Shown: piece by piece, positions 26,370 through 35,601 of the stretch | Layout of the letters: the number at the start of each line of letters is the position of its first letter | Position numbering within the stretch: position 1 is the first letter of the stretch | Translations under genes and position numbers: made by a program | Assembly: GCF_014069575.1 (NCBI RefSeq) | Contig: NZ_CP059675.1 | Coordinates: forward strand, 1,612,001 to 1,676,000 | Direction: 5' to 3' | Origin: Schaalia sp. JY-X169 | Lineage (GTDB): Bacteria > Actinomycetota > Actinomycetes > Actinomycetales > Actinomycetaceae | Length of the DNA: 64,000 bases | Notes under the pieces: model-generated | Databases searched by the model: none | Seen by the model: only the letters and a program-made list of their open reading frames with translations | Told to the model about the DNA's origin: nothing

Positions 26370-27905
26370 CTAACCGGACCCCCGTGCTCGTCCGAGCGTC
26401 CTCGCGCCAGCCCATCCCACCAGTACGATCGCAACTATGACGGCCGCGGCGGCTAGCAGCCCCGCAATGCCGCTTGGCCAAGCCAGCCGCGCCAGCGGCC
26501 ACCCGGCCACGCGGAGGGCAGTGGCTTCCATATAGCGGGCCAAAGGTGCCGCCAAATATGCGCAGACATTCGCCGCCGCAGGCCACCACAGGCAGGTTGC
26601 GGCCGCAGTTAAGCCCAGTAGTGTCAACGGGGTGACAATAGGAGCGACGAGGAGATTCGCGACCACCCCCCAAGTCGGGAGCCACGGGTTAACCAGCGCA
26701 AGGATCGGCAGCGTAACCGCCTGGGCGACCACTGCGATCACCACGGCCTCGCCTACAGCCTGGGCGATTGGTTTGATGCCTCCCGACCAGTCGTCCACGG
26801 TCTGCTTCAACCACCCGGTCAAGCCGCGCCCCGCCGTGAGAATTCCGGCCGTCGCCAGTGTTGACAGTGCAAAACCTAGAGAAACTGCGCTCCACGGGTC
26901 GATAAGCAAGGTCCCCGCGGTGACCGCAAACAAGAGCCCAAGCGGTTGACCGCCCCTTCCCAGTATCAAACCCCACGCAGCCAGCGCCCCCATACCAACC
27001 GCGCGCAGTACCGCGGGTTGTGGACCAACCACCACCACCATCGTCGCCAAAAAACACCAGGTTGCCACCGCTTTGATCCGGCGCCGCCCCGGTAGCAGCA
27101 CAGAAATTACAGAGAGCGAGATCGCTATGTGGGAGCCTGAAACCGCCGTGAGGTGGGTGAGTGAGGTGGTCAGCATCGCCTCCTTCGTCTCCTTACTCAG
27201 TCCCCGGTCATCACCGATTGACATCCCCCCGATCAACGGTCCGGCAGACCCGGCCTTAGCCTCACTGATCTGGGACAGGGTGGACTTCAGGTTCGCAACG
27301 AATCGTTGCCACCGTGGAGCCGACTCAATCTCTTGCACCCCTGAAGCTCGTAGGTATCCCAGTGCGGGCGGGCCAGGACTCCCTTCCGTCTCAAGTGTTC
27401 CGTGCAGTCGCAAGACCGTGCCTCTAACCAGCCGCGCTCCGCCCAGGTCTCCACTAGCGACGCTGACATAGAGTCGCACCCGTGATTCGGCCTCCACGGC
27501 AAATCGCCAGCCAGGTTCGCCCCAGTTTTCGGACGCCACCGTCGGGTCGCTGATCACCCGCGCAACAACGCTGACTTCCGAATCGCTGCGCTCCAACGCG
27601 GTCGCCACCTGCTCCCAGTCGCCCCGAACGTGTGCACCAACGAAGCACGCGACCAAACAACCAAGTAGACCCACTGCAATGCTCAGCATCAAGCCGATGT
27701 CACGTAGCGAAAAGAGGGCAGTAAGAACTCCGATTACAACCACCACGATCACCACCCAGGATTGCTCCAACACCCCCAGAAGAGCCCCGACCCAAGTCCC
27801 GCAAGCGAGCGTCCCGAGCCGCAGATCAACACCGCGGGGAACGGCCTCACTGGCAGGTTCCGGCACTGATTCGCTCAGCAAGGGTACTTCCAATCCCCGG
27901 GACAC
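26370..27905 (-). CDS. comEC: ComEC/Rec2 family DNA-uptake channel lacking the C-terminal nuclease-like domain
   Basis: Integral membrane protein of the competence channel family. The Competence-domain signature is present in LTHLTAVSGSHIAISLSVIS, followed by many membrane segments. At 511 residues it ends after a last hydrophobic helix and a basic tail (ARTLGRARGSG). The C-terminal metallo-beta-lactamase-like domain of full ComEC proteins (about 250 residues more) is missing, and no separate gene for it lies nearby. The true start may be downstream of 27905, since that start lies 59 bases inside comEA. Whether the cell is competent is unknown. Confidence 0.82.
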   Translation of the reverse strand: MSRGLEVPLLSESVPEPASEAVPRGVDLRLGTLACGTWVGALLGVLEQSWVVIVVVVIGVLTALFSLRDIGLMLSIAVGLLGCLVACFVGAHVRGDWEQVATALERSDSEVSVVARVISDPTVASENWGEPGWRFAVEAESRVRLYVSVASGDLGGARLVRGTVLRLHGTLETEGSPGPPALGYLRASGVQEIESAPRWQRFVANLKSTLSQISEAKAGSAGPLIGGMSIGDDRGLSKETKEAMLTTSLTHLTAVSGSHIAISLSVISVLLPGRRRIKAVATWCFLATMVVVVGPQPAVLRAVGMGALAAWGLILGRGGQPLGLLFAVTAGTLLIDPWSAVSLGFALSTLATAGILTAGRGLTGWLKQTVDDWSGGIKPIAQAVGEAVVIAVVAQAVTLPILALVNPWLPTWGVVANLLVAPIVTPLTLLGLTAAATCLWWPAAANVCAYLAAPLARYMEATALRVAGWPLARLAWPSGIAGLLAAAAVIVAIVLVGWAGARTLGRARGSG

Positions 27906-28608
27906 CGGTCAACTGCGCTGCTGTTTGAATCGGACCGGCCCCATCGCGCCAGGCGACGATCCTAGCCGCGATCTTGGGGCCCACCCCGTCCAATGTCTGC
28001 AGCTCCTCCTCGGATGCGGTGTTCAGATCAACGCATCCGCCCCCGGCAACCGCATTCGCAACCTCACCACTGGGAAGAACTTCACCGACTTTTGGCACCG
28101 TAATTTGTGTCCCATCGCTAACGAAGGCCGCCAGGTTCAGAACACCCGTATCCGCATCCGGACCAACCCCGCCAGCCGCATCAATGGCATCGACTACGCG
28201 CGCACCCGCGGGCAGTTCGACGATTCCAGGCTCTTTCACGGCCCCCACAACATGCACGATCAACCCGTCACCTTCCCCCCGACTTGCTTCAGCGAGGCCG
28301 TATCCCATGTCTTGGACAGCGCCGCCCGACTGCACGGGCAACCCCGGGCCCATGCTTTGAGCATCACCCGCCACTCCCCGCCAGAGACCGAGCGTTGCCA
28401 GGAGGACAACGACGAGGGCGAGCCCCACTGCCACCACCGGAGTCATGCGATAGCGCAGACGCCCGTCCGCCGCGTAGCTGCTGTGCTTCCCACCCACCTC
28501 TTTGCTCCTGTCCGAATGTGCCGTCTCCGCGCAGCGCCCTCCGCTGGCAGTGCTCACTGTCGCAAGTGAGTGACTCAAATCGTTCCCCGCAGCAGATTCC
28601 GTGTCCAT
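27847..28608 (-). CDS. comEA: ComEA-like helix-hairpin-helix DNA-binding protein
   Basis: Membrane-anchored DNA receptor of the uptake system. A single membrane segment lies near residues 56-77 (TPVVAVGLALVVVLLATLGL). An SLBB domain follows (IVHVVGAVKEPGIVELPAGA), then a tandem helix-hairpin-helix domain (VDLNTASEEELQTLDGVGPKIAARI and LTGVPGIGSTLAERI). The N-terminal 50 residues are polar and may be partly leader; Met54 is another start. Overlaps comEC, so they are co-transcribed. Divergent from proC. Confidence 0.88.
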   Translation of the reverse strand: MDTESAAGNDLSHSLATVSTASGGRCAETAHSDRSKEVGGKHSSYAADGRLRYRMTPVVAVGLALVVVLLATLGLWRGVAGDAQSMGPGLPVQSGGAVQDMGYGLAEASRGEGDGLIVHVVGAVKEPGIVELPAGARVVDAIDAAGGVGPDADTGVLNLAAFVSDGTQITVPKVGEVLPSGEVANAVAGGGCVDLNTASEEELQTLDGVGPKIAARIVAWRDGAGPIQTAAQLTGVPGIGSTLAERISAGTCQ

Positions 28609-28687
28609 CGCTAATGTCCGCGCCTGGGGATTGCGCCGGATTCCCTGCGCTGTGGATCTAGAATCAAGGGGACCAAGGAGGAATCAC

Positions 28688-29503
28688 ATGAAAGTAGCCT
28701 TTATCGGGGCCGGTGTCATGGGGCACGCAATCGCCGAGGGCGCAGCAACCCACCAGCCGGGCAGCTGGGAGTTCACCTTCTTTGATCCAAACCAGGCCGC
28801 AGCACAATCTGCAGCCCAAGCAGTTGGTGGCCGCTCTGCCGCAAGTGCAGCGGATGCCGTCGCCGGAGCCAATATGGTCGTTCTTGCGGTCAAGCCCCAG
28901 GTCCAGTCGCGCGTAATAAACTCTCTCCCCAAGCTTGACGGCCAGATCCTTGTTTCCATTGCCGCCGGCCGCACACTGGCCGACATCGGGAAGGATCTTT
29001 CGGGGTTGGGTCAAAGCGACGTCCCTGTCGTGCGCGTCATGCCCAACGTCAACGCCATTGTCGGCCACGCCACGACTGCCGTATGCGGCAGTGTGGACGC
29101 CACCGATGAGCAGGTCGCAGCAGTCGTCACCCTCTTTGAGAGTGTCGGCACCACCATGCAAATTGATGAGTACCTCTTCGGCGTCTTCACAGCCATGGCC
29201 GGATCGTCGCCCGCCTGGTTCTTCCAGATTGTCGACGACCTCGCACATGCCGGTGTCAAGCACGGCCTCACCAAAGAACAGGCCACAAAGGCTGCCTGCA
29301 GCACAATGCTGGGTTCCGCGGCCATGCTGGCTCACACCCTGGAAGAAGGCGGACACCCCGCCCAGTTGGTCGACCGCGTCTGCTCCCCGGGTGGTACCAC
29401 CATCGCTGGTCTTTTGGCTGCGCAGGCCGCCGGACTGGGCCCGGCCCTCGTCGACGCCGTGGACGCGGTCGTCGCTAGAGACAAGGAACTGGGCCACCCA
29501 TAA
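28688..29503 (+). CDS. proC: Pyrroline-5-carboxylate reductase
   Basis: Last enzyme of proline biosynthesis, NAD(P)H-dependent. The Rossmann motif MKVAFIGAGVMGHAIAEG starts the protein; the C-terminal signature VCSPGGTTIAGLLAAQAAGL is intact. ATG 28688 has aaggagg eight bases before it; the frame is open 29 codons further upstream without similarity. 271 residues is normal. Followed 90 bases on by valS. Confidence 0.95.
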   Translation: MKVAFIGAGVMGHAIAEGAATHQPGSWEFTFFDPNQAAAQSAAQAVGGRSAASAADAVAGANMVVLAVKPQVQSRVINSLPKLDGQILVSIAAGRTLADIGKDLSGLGQSDVPVVRVMPNVNAIVGHATTAVCGSVDATDEQVAAVVTLFESVGTTMQIDEYLFGVFTAMAGSSPAWFFQIVDDLAHAGVKHGLTKEQATKAACSTMLGSAAMLAHTLEEGGHPAQLVDRVCSPGGTTIAGLLAAQAAGLGPALVDAVDAVVARDKELGHP

Positions 29504-29593
29504 CGAGAGGTCCGACCCAACCGTTTGGACCACGGGACAATCCCAAGTAATTTTGACCCCGGCAACAACGACACACTTTTTGGAGTAAACCTC

Positions 29594-32287
29594 ATGTCCC
29601 GACCCGATCAGTCCCTCCCCCTCTCACTATCCGCTCCCGAGGTGCCGGACCGGGTTGTTACCGAGGGCCTGGAAAACAAGTGGCTGCAAACTTGGGAGGA
29701 CCAGCAGGTTTACAAGTTCGACCGTGATGCAACGCGCGAGGAAGTGTTCTCTATCGACACGCCTCCCCCCACAGTGTCGGGCTCTCTCCACATCGGTCAT
29801 GCCTTCTCATACACCCACACCGACACCATGGCGCGGTTCCAGCGCATGATGGGTAAGAAGGTCTTCTATCCGATGGGCTGGGATGACAACGGCCTCCCAA
29901 CTGAGCGTCGCGTCCAGAACTACTACGGGGTGCGCTGCGATCCAACCCTGCCGTACGTGGCGGATTACCAACCTCCGTACGAGGGCGGGGAGGGCAAGTC
30001 GATCAAGGCTGCGGATCAGCAGCCCATTTCCCGCCAGAACTTCATTGAACTTTGCGAGCGCTTGTCCCAAGAGGATGAAGCTCAGTTTGAGTCACTATGG
30101 CGCTACCTGGGCCTTTCTGTTGACTGGGGAATGACCTACCAGACCATCGGCGCCGACGCCCGCCTGGTCACCCAGGCTGCTTTCCTCCAGAACCTCGCTC
30201 GCGGCGAAGCGTACCGCGCTGAAGCCCCCGGACTTTGGGATGTCACCCTGCAAACAGCGGTCGCTCAGGCCGAGGTCGAGGCGCGTGAGTATCCGGGCCA
30301 CTACTACAAGTTGGTTTTCCACGGCGACGCCGCAGAAGTTGGCGAAGACGCAGCGGGTCGCAATGTCGAGATTGAAACGACCCGGCCCGAACTTCTGGGA
30401 GCCTGCGTCGCCCTGATTGCCCACCCTGATGATGAGCGCTACCAGGACCTTTTCGGCGCCTACGTCACGTCCCCGGGATTCGGGGTTCGCCTTCCCGTCC
30501 TCGCCCATCCCCTTGCTGAGAAGGACAAGGGCGCGGGCATCGCGATGTGTTGTACGTTCGGCGACATTACCGACGTGCAGTGGTGGCGTGAGTTGCGTCT
30601 GCCTCTACGCGCCATCCTCGACAAGGATGGCCGCATCACCCGGGAAGTCCCGGCGTGGATTACCGCGCCCGAGGGCGAGGCACTATTTGAGGCCACCGCT
30701 GGTAAGACGACCTTCTCTGCCCGCAAGGAGATTGTCGAGGCCCTGGTCGAATCCGGTGACGTCGTCGGAGAGCCGACGCCCACCAACCGTATGGCGAACT
30801 TCTTTGAGAAGGGCGACAAGCCGCTAGAGATCGTCACTTCCCGCCAGTGGTACGTGCGTAATGGTGGCCGCGAATACACGCGCAGTGGCGCAACGGTTGA
30901 CCTGCGCGAAGAGCTGCTGCAACGCGGTCGCGAACTGAACTTCCACCCCGACTTTATGCGGGTGCGCTATGAGAACTGGGTCAACGGCCTCAACACCGAC
31001 TGGCTGATTTCCCGTCAGCGCTTCTTCGGCGTTCCACTCCCGGTCTGGTATGGCATTGACGATTCGGGCGAGGTCGATTACGACAACGTCCTCGCCCCCG
31101 ACTTTGAGCAGCTCCCCATTGATCCCACCGTCGACGTCCCTCCTGGTTACACCTCTGACCAGCGCGGTGTTGCAGGGGGTTTCCAGCCTGAGATCGACAT
31201 CATGGACACCTGGGCCACCTCTTCCCTGACGCCGCAGATTCCCACGGGTTGGCTACGTGATGCAGACCTCTACTCACGTGTCTTCCCCATGGATATGCGT
31301 GCCCAGGGCCAAGATATTCTGCGCACCTGGCTGTTCTCAACGATCCTGCGTTCCAACCTGCAGTTCGACTGCCTCCCCTGGTCCAACGCGGCCATTTCCG
31401 GGTGGATCCTGGACGCGGACCGCAAGAAGATGTCCAAATCAAAGGGCAATGTGGTGACACCGATGGCCCTGCTTGAGAAGTATGGTTCGGATGCGGTTCG
31501 CTACTGGGCTGATTCGGCGCGTCTTGGCACGGATGCCACCTTTGATGAGGGGCAGTTGAAGATCGGCCGCCGCCTGGCCATCAAGCTCTTGAATGCCTCC
31601 AAGTTTGCGCTGTCAATGGCCGCGACCGATGGCTCGCTTGACCTGGATCCGGCCCGTGTCACGGTCCCCGTGGACGCCTCAGTCTTGGCGACTCTGGCCG
31701 AGGTCGTCGACTCGGCAACGACCTCGTTCCACAACTACGATCACACCCATGCCCTCGAAGTCACAGAGACCTTCTTCTGGGCTTTCTGCGATGACTACAT
31801 CGAGTTGGTCAAGGAACGTGCTTACAACACGGCTGGGCAGTGGAGCACCGAAGAGTCAGCCTCTGCTCGGGCGACCCTCGCCCTGGGCGTCGACGCCTTT
31901 GTTCGCCTCCTTGCCCCATTCCTCCCCTTCTCCGCCGAGGAAGCCTGGTCCTGGTACCGTAACGGTTCCGTGCACGTCGCCTCTTGGCCAGTTGCAGAGG
32001 ACTACCGCACGGGCGGTGACCCAGCCGTCTTAGAAGCCACTTCAGCCGCCTTGATTCAGTTGCGACGAGTCAAGTCTGAAGCAAAGGTCTCCCCTCGCAC
32101 GCCCTACCTGAGTGTCACCCTCTCCGGACCCACCACGAAGATTGGCTTGCTGGACTCGGTACAGGAAGACCTCAAGGCTGCTACGAAGTCCGAGGGTGTC
32201 TTCGCCCTCGTCGGGACTGAAGACACCACAGAGTTTGCCGTCACCGACTTTGAACTGGGAACACCACCGAAGCGCAACAGGGGCTGA
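29594..32287 (+). CDS. valS: Valine--tRNA ligase
   Basis: Class I aminoacyl-tRNA synthetase charging tRNA-Val. The HIGH motif is in SGSLHIGHAFSYTHTD (about residue 66) and KMSKS is in RKKMSKSKGN (about residue 610). The editing domain lies between them (ETTRPELLGACVALIAHPDD). The protein is 897 residues and ends without the usual C-terminal coiled coil, fitting the shorter type-2 ValS branch. ATG 29594 has ggag 8 bases before it; 23 more upstream codons are open but not conserved. Confidence 0.95.
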   Translation: MSRPDQSLPLSLSAPEVPDRVVTEGLENKWLQTWEDQQVYKFDRDATREEVFSIDTPPPTVSGSLHIGHAFSYTHTDTMARFQRMMGKKVFYPMGWDDNGLPTERRVQNYYGVRCDPTLPYVADYQPPYEGGEGKSIKAADQQPISRQNFIELCERLSQEDEAQFESLWRYLGLSVDWGMTYQTIGADARLVTQAAFLQNLARGEAYRAEAPGLWDVTLQTAVAQAEVEAREYPGHYYKLVFHGDAAEVGEDAAGRNVEIETTRPELLGACVALIAHPDDERYQDLFGAYVTSPGFGVRLPVLAHPLAEKDKGAGIAMCCTFGDITDVQWWRELRLPLRAILDKDGRITREVPAWITAPEGEALFEATAGKTTFSARKEIVEALVESGDVVGEPTPTNRMANFFEKGDKPLEIVTSRQWYVRNGGREYTRSGATVDLREELLQRGRELNFHPDFMRVRYENWVNGLNTDWLISRQRFFGVPLPVWYGIDDSGEVDYDNVLAPDFEQLPIDPTVDVPPGYTSDQRGVAGGFQPEIDIMDTWATSSLTPQIPTGWLRDADLYSRVFPMDMRAQGQDILRTWLFSTILRSNLQFDCLPWSNAAISGWILDADRKKMSKSKGNVVTPMALLEKYGSDAVRYWADSARLGTDATFDEGQLKIGRRLAIKLLNASKFALSMAATDGSLDLDPARVTVPVDASVLATLAEVVDSATTSFHNYDHTHALEVTETFFWAFCDDYIELVKERAYNTAGQWSTEESASARATLALGVDAFVRLLAPFLPFSAEEAWSWYRNGSVHVASWPVAEDYRTGGDPAVLEATSAALIQLRRVKSEAKVSPRTPYLSVTLSGPTTKIGLLDSVQEDLKAATKSEGVFALVGTEDTTEFAVTDFELGTPPKRNRG

Positions 32288-32319
32288 GCACGCACCGCCC
32301 ACCTACAAGAGGAGCAAAT

Positions 32320-34254
32320 GTGAGCGATCCACAACCGAACGTAGATCCACAAGAGGACGTCGGCGCGGAGGCCAGTCCGCTTGGTGACGCCGTCCTAGTT
32401 GAGAAAATCGACGCTGAGGGCCTTGTCAGCACCGAGGCTCTGGAGTGGACTGCGCCTGTGCTCGCCCGCGTCGACGACCAAGACACACTGCCCCACGCAC
32501 TGCTCCAACGCGTGCAGAAGGGCCCGCGCCGCCCCCTGGCCGAAGTTAAAGAGCCAATCACCGGGACGTGGCGGACGGTTACTGCCGGGCAGTTCTGGGA
32601 GTACGTCAACAAGATTGCCCAGGGCCTCATTGGGATGGGCCTGGAGTTTGGTGACCCGGTCGCAATCATGTCGCGAACCCGCTACGAGTGGATGGTTCTT
32701 GACTTCGCTGCCTGGGCTGCCGGCCTAGTGCCAATCCCCATTTATGAGACCTCTTCAAAGGCGCAGATCGAGCACATTATCAGTGATGCGAAGGTAAAGT
32801 TTGCTGTCACGGAATCGGTGGTGATGGCGAACCTGGTTGCCGCAGCAGCCGAGGACGTAAACGCAGAAGTCACCATACTCTCCCTGGATCAGGGGGCCAT
32901 GGGTGAGCTGGAGGCGGCTGGCGTCTCAGTTCCTGCAGCCGAGGTCACGGCGCGCACCAACCAGCTCACGTTGGACTCAGTGGCAACCATTGTCTACACG
33001 TCCGGAACCACAGGAACCCCCAAGGGTGCCGTTATTTCCCATGGCAACTTCACCGACCTCAACAAGAACTCACACCTGTGGATGCCCGAGGTCGCAGACT
33101 TCCCCCGCTCGCGCATGTTGCTCTTCCTGCCACTTGCGCACATCCTCGCACGCTTCCTGCAGGTTTTCGTTGTCACAGGCGAGGGCGTCATTGGCCACAC
33201 CTCGGACATCAAGACCCTCCTTCCGGACCTGGCAAGTTTCCGCCCCACGTTCCTCCTGGTGGTCCCCCGAGTTCTGGAGAAGATCTACAACTCCGCCGAC
33301 GCGAAAGCGGGCACAGGTGCCAAGAAGACGATCTTCCGTTGGGCTGCAAACGTAGCGGTCGAGTACTCCAAAGCACTCGACACCCCGGAGGGTCCGTCGC
33401 GGCAGCTGCGCATGCAACGCAAGGCCGGGGACGCCCTCGTCTATTCGAAGTTGACCAGCATGGTCGGCGGCAACGTGGGCATCATTATTTCCGGTGGTGC
33501 GCCCCTGTCGGAGCGTCTGGCGCACTTCTTCCGCGGCGCGGGTCTGCCGATCCAGGAGGGCTACGGCCTCACCGAGACTACCGGCCCCCTGTCCGTCAAC
33601 ACACCTCACCTCACCAAGATTGGGACGGTTGGCCCCACGCTGCCCCCCATGCGTACCAAGATTTCCGATGAGGGAGAGGTGCTGGTCAAGGGTCCAGCAG
33701 TCTTCCAGGGCTACCACAATCGGCCTGACCTCACGGCTGCCACGTTTGACGAGGACGGATGGTTCCGCACCGGTGACCTGGGGTGGATCGATCGTGATGG
33801 CTATGTTTCCATCACCGGCCGCATGAAGGAAGTCATCGTTACCGCCGGTGGCAAAAATGTCATTCCCTCTACCTTGGAAGACTCCCTGCGCGGCCATCCC
33901 CTCATCAGCCAGGTGATTGTCGTTGGTGACAAGCGTCCGTTTATCGGCGCCCTAATAACACTGGACGATGAGATGATGCCAATCTGGCTGAAGAACAAGG
34001 GCCTCGACCCAATGACTGTCAGCCAGGCGGTTCGTCACCCGGAGATCCGCGCGTCACTTTCTGCGGCAATCGACCGGGCGAACGAGGGCGTCTCTCGCGC
34101 CGAATCGATCAGGAAGTTCGAGATTCTCAGCACAGACTTCACGGAAGCAAATGGATTGATGACCCCTTCCATGAAGATGAAGCGCGGAGAGGTCCTGAAG
34201 CGTCATAGTGCGGATATCGATGCTCTCTACGGGGGCCCAGTAGAGCAGGAGTAG
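32320..34254 (+). CDS. Long-chain fatty acid--CoA ligase (AMP-binding, FadD15-like)
   Basis: Activates fatty acids to acyl-CoA through an acyl-adenylate. The AMP-binding motif is IVYTSGTTGTPKGAVISHGN; GYGLTETTGPLSVNT and the hinge region FRTGDLGWIDRDGYVSITGR follow, then EVIVTAGGKNVIPSTLED. 644 residues with a GTG start just after aagaggag. Closest in form to the FadD15 group of actinobacteria. Follows valS by 32 bases, probably in the same transcript, and is closed by a hairpin. Confidence 0.9.
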   Translation: MSDPQPNVDPQEDVGAEASPLGDAVLVEKIDAEGLVSTEALEWTAPVLARVDDQDTLPHALLQRVQKGPRRPLAEVKEPITGTWRTVTAGQFWEYVNKIAQGLIGMGLEFGDPVAIMSRTRYEWMVLDFAAWAAGLVPIPIYETSSKAQIEHIISDAKVKFAVTESVVMANLVAAAAEDVNAEVTILSLDQGAMGELEAAGVSVPAAEVTARTNQLTLDSVATIVYTSGTTGTPKGAVISHGNFTDLNKNSHLWMPEVADFPRSRMLLFLPLAHILARFLQVFVVTGEGVIGHTSDIKTLLPDLASFRPTFLLVVPRVLEKIYNSADAKAGTGAKKTIFRWAANVAVEYSKALDTPEGPSRQLRMQRKAGDALVYSKLTSMVGGNVGIIISGGAPLSERLAHFFRGAGLPIQEGYGLTETTGPLSVNTPHLTKIGTVGPTLPPMRTKISDEGEVLVKGPAVFQGYHNRPDLTAATFDEDGWFRTGDLGWIDRDGYVSITGRMKEVIVTAGGKNVIPSTLEDSLRGHPLISQVIVVGDKRPFIGALITLDDEMMPIWLKNKGLDPMTVSQAVRHPEIRASLSAAIDRANEGVSRAESIRKFEILSTDFTEANGLMTPSMKMKRGEVLKRHSADIDALYGGPVEQE

Positions 34255-34263
34255 GCAGTTGGT

Positions 34264-34289
34264 GCCGGGTCCGAATGTTAGGGCCCGGC
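34264..34289 (+). terminator. Hairpin after the acyl-CoA ligase gene
   Basis: GCCGGGTCC, 8-base loop, GGGCCCGGC: a 9-bp stem with one G-T pair, ten bases after the stop codon. No T-run follows. It separates this transcript from the purine cluster, whose promoter may include TATAAA at about 34313-34318. Confidence 0.6.
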
Positions 34290-34371
34290 AGCTCCACCCC
34301 TCCAACTTGTTGTATAAATCAGACATCAGAGCTTTTTAGGACCCCCTGCAGCAAACAGGAGTACGAAGCAG

Positions 34372-34872
34372 ATGAAAAAGGTTGCCGTGATCATGGGTAG
34401 CGACAGCGATCTACCCGTAGTCGAGAAAGCACTGGAGAAGCTCAAAGAGTTCTCCGTACCATTTGAAGCACACGTCTACTCCGCACACAGAACCCCTGAG
34501 CAAGCTCGCGATTTCTCTGCAAACGCTCGCGCCAATGGTTTCGGAGTGATCATTGCAGCCGCCGGGAAAGCCGCACACCTTGCTGGCTCAGTCGCCGCAA
34601 ACACGACATTGCCCGTTATTGGCATTCCAATCAAAGCGTCCGCACTTGACGGCTTGGACGCCCTACTTTCAACCGTGCAGATGCCCCCGGGCATGCCTGT
34701 CGCAACCGTCGCGATCGACGGAGCAGCTAATGCAGCGCTGCTCGCCATGCAGATCCTGGCAGTCGAAGACGCAGAATTGGCACAAAAGCTTGAGGACTCC
34801 AGGTCGGCTGAGCGCACCAAGATCTTGGCGAAAGACGCCGCCCTCACGAAGAGATTCACACCTACTACCTAG
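34372..34872 (+). CDS. purE: N5-carboxyaminoimidazole ribonucleotide mutase (PurE)
   Basis: Converts N5-CAIR to CAIR in purine synthesis. The 166-residue class I PurE shows MGSDSDLPVVEKAL, VYSAHRTPEQARDF (catalytic His) and AAAGKAAHLAGSVAANTTLP. Bacteria normally pair PurE with PurK; no purK is in this cluster. Wording is close to Lachnospiraceae-type PurE. First gene of the nine-gene purine run; ATG preceded by aggag at a longer than usual spacing. Confidence 0.95.
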   Translation: MKKVAVIMGSDSDLPVVEKALEKLKEFSVPFEAHVYSAHRTPEQARDFSANARANGFGVIIAAAGKAAHLAGSVAANTTLPVIGIPIKASALDGLDALLSTVQMPPGMPVATVAIDGAANAALLAMQILAVEDAELAQKLEDSRSAERTKILAKDAALTKRFTPTT

Positions 34873-34908
34873 TCAGTTCCACACCCAACCTTTCGGGAGT
34901 TGTACAGT

Positions 34909-35592
34909 ATGAACAAGGTTTACACAGGTAAGACGAAAGATGTCTACGCGCTAGAGAACGGCAACTACCTTCTCAAGTTCAAAGACGACGTCACCGGAGT
35001 TGACGGGGTGTTTGATCCCGGCGCAAACACGGTGGGTCTCAGCATCGAAGGAGTCGGCCAGGTCAACCTCGCCATGTCCACCCACTTCTTCGAGAAGATC
35101 AATGAGGCTGGCATCAAGACGCACTTCGTGAGTGCTGACCCCGAAGAGGTCACCATGGAGGTACTTCCCGCCAAGGTGTTCGGCAAGGGTCTGGAAGTGA
35201 TTTGTCGCGACCGCGCCGTCGGAAGTTTCTTCCGCCGCTACGGCGACTATGTGGTCGAGGGCGCGCCCCTCCCCTCTTACGTTGAGACGACTCTCAAGGA
35301 TGATGAGCGCGGAGATCCCCTCATCACGAAAGACGCCCTCGTCGACCTGGGGATCATGAGTGGTGAGCAGTACGACGACCTCAAGGAAATGACCCAGAAG
35401 ATCAACGCGATTGTTGCAAGCGAGCTCCTCAAGAAGGGCCTGGTCCTCTACGACATCAAGTTTGAGTTCGGGTACGACGAAGACGGCGACGTGATCCTCA
35501 TCGACGAAATCGCCTCGGGAAACATGAGGGCATACCGCGACGGGGAGTACGTCGAGCCCATGGAACTGTCCCGAATCTTCTTTGAGGACTGA
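34909..35592 (+). CDS. purC: Phosphoribosylaminoimidazole-succinocarboxamide synthase
   Basis: ATP-dependent joining of aspartate to CAIR, giving SAICAR. The 227-residue form starts [20 protein letters not shown] (gggag lies 9 bases upstream) and has the signatures [14 protein letters not shown] and [20 protein letters not shown], then DEIASGNMR. It is the short bacterial form. Sequence wording such as [15 protein letters not shown] is of the Clostridia type. The stop is followed in frame by purF after three codons. Confidence 0.94.
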   Translation: MNKVYTGKTKDVYALENGNYLLKFKDDVTGVDGVFDPGANTVGLSIEGVGQVNLAMSTHFFEKINEAGIKTHFVSADPEEVTMEVLPAKVFGKGLEVICRDRAVGSFFRRYGDYVVEGAPLPSYVETTLKDDERGDPLITKDALVDLGIMSGEQYDDLKEMTQKINAIVASELLKKGLVLYDIKFEFGYDEDGDVILIDEIASGNMRAYRDGEYVEPMELSRIFFED

Positions 35593-35601
35593 ACTAAGAC
35601 C

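Noticed and set aside
29504-29593. T-box or riboswitch before valS
   Set aside because: Only 90 bases and a 5-bp hairpin; no T-box core sequence seen.
34255-34371. Purine riboswitch or PurR box before purE
   Set aside because: No purine-aptamer core; gaatgtta only weakly resembles part of a PurR box.
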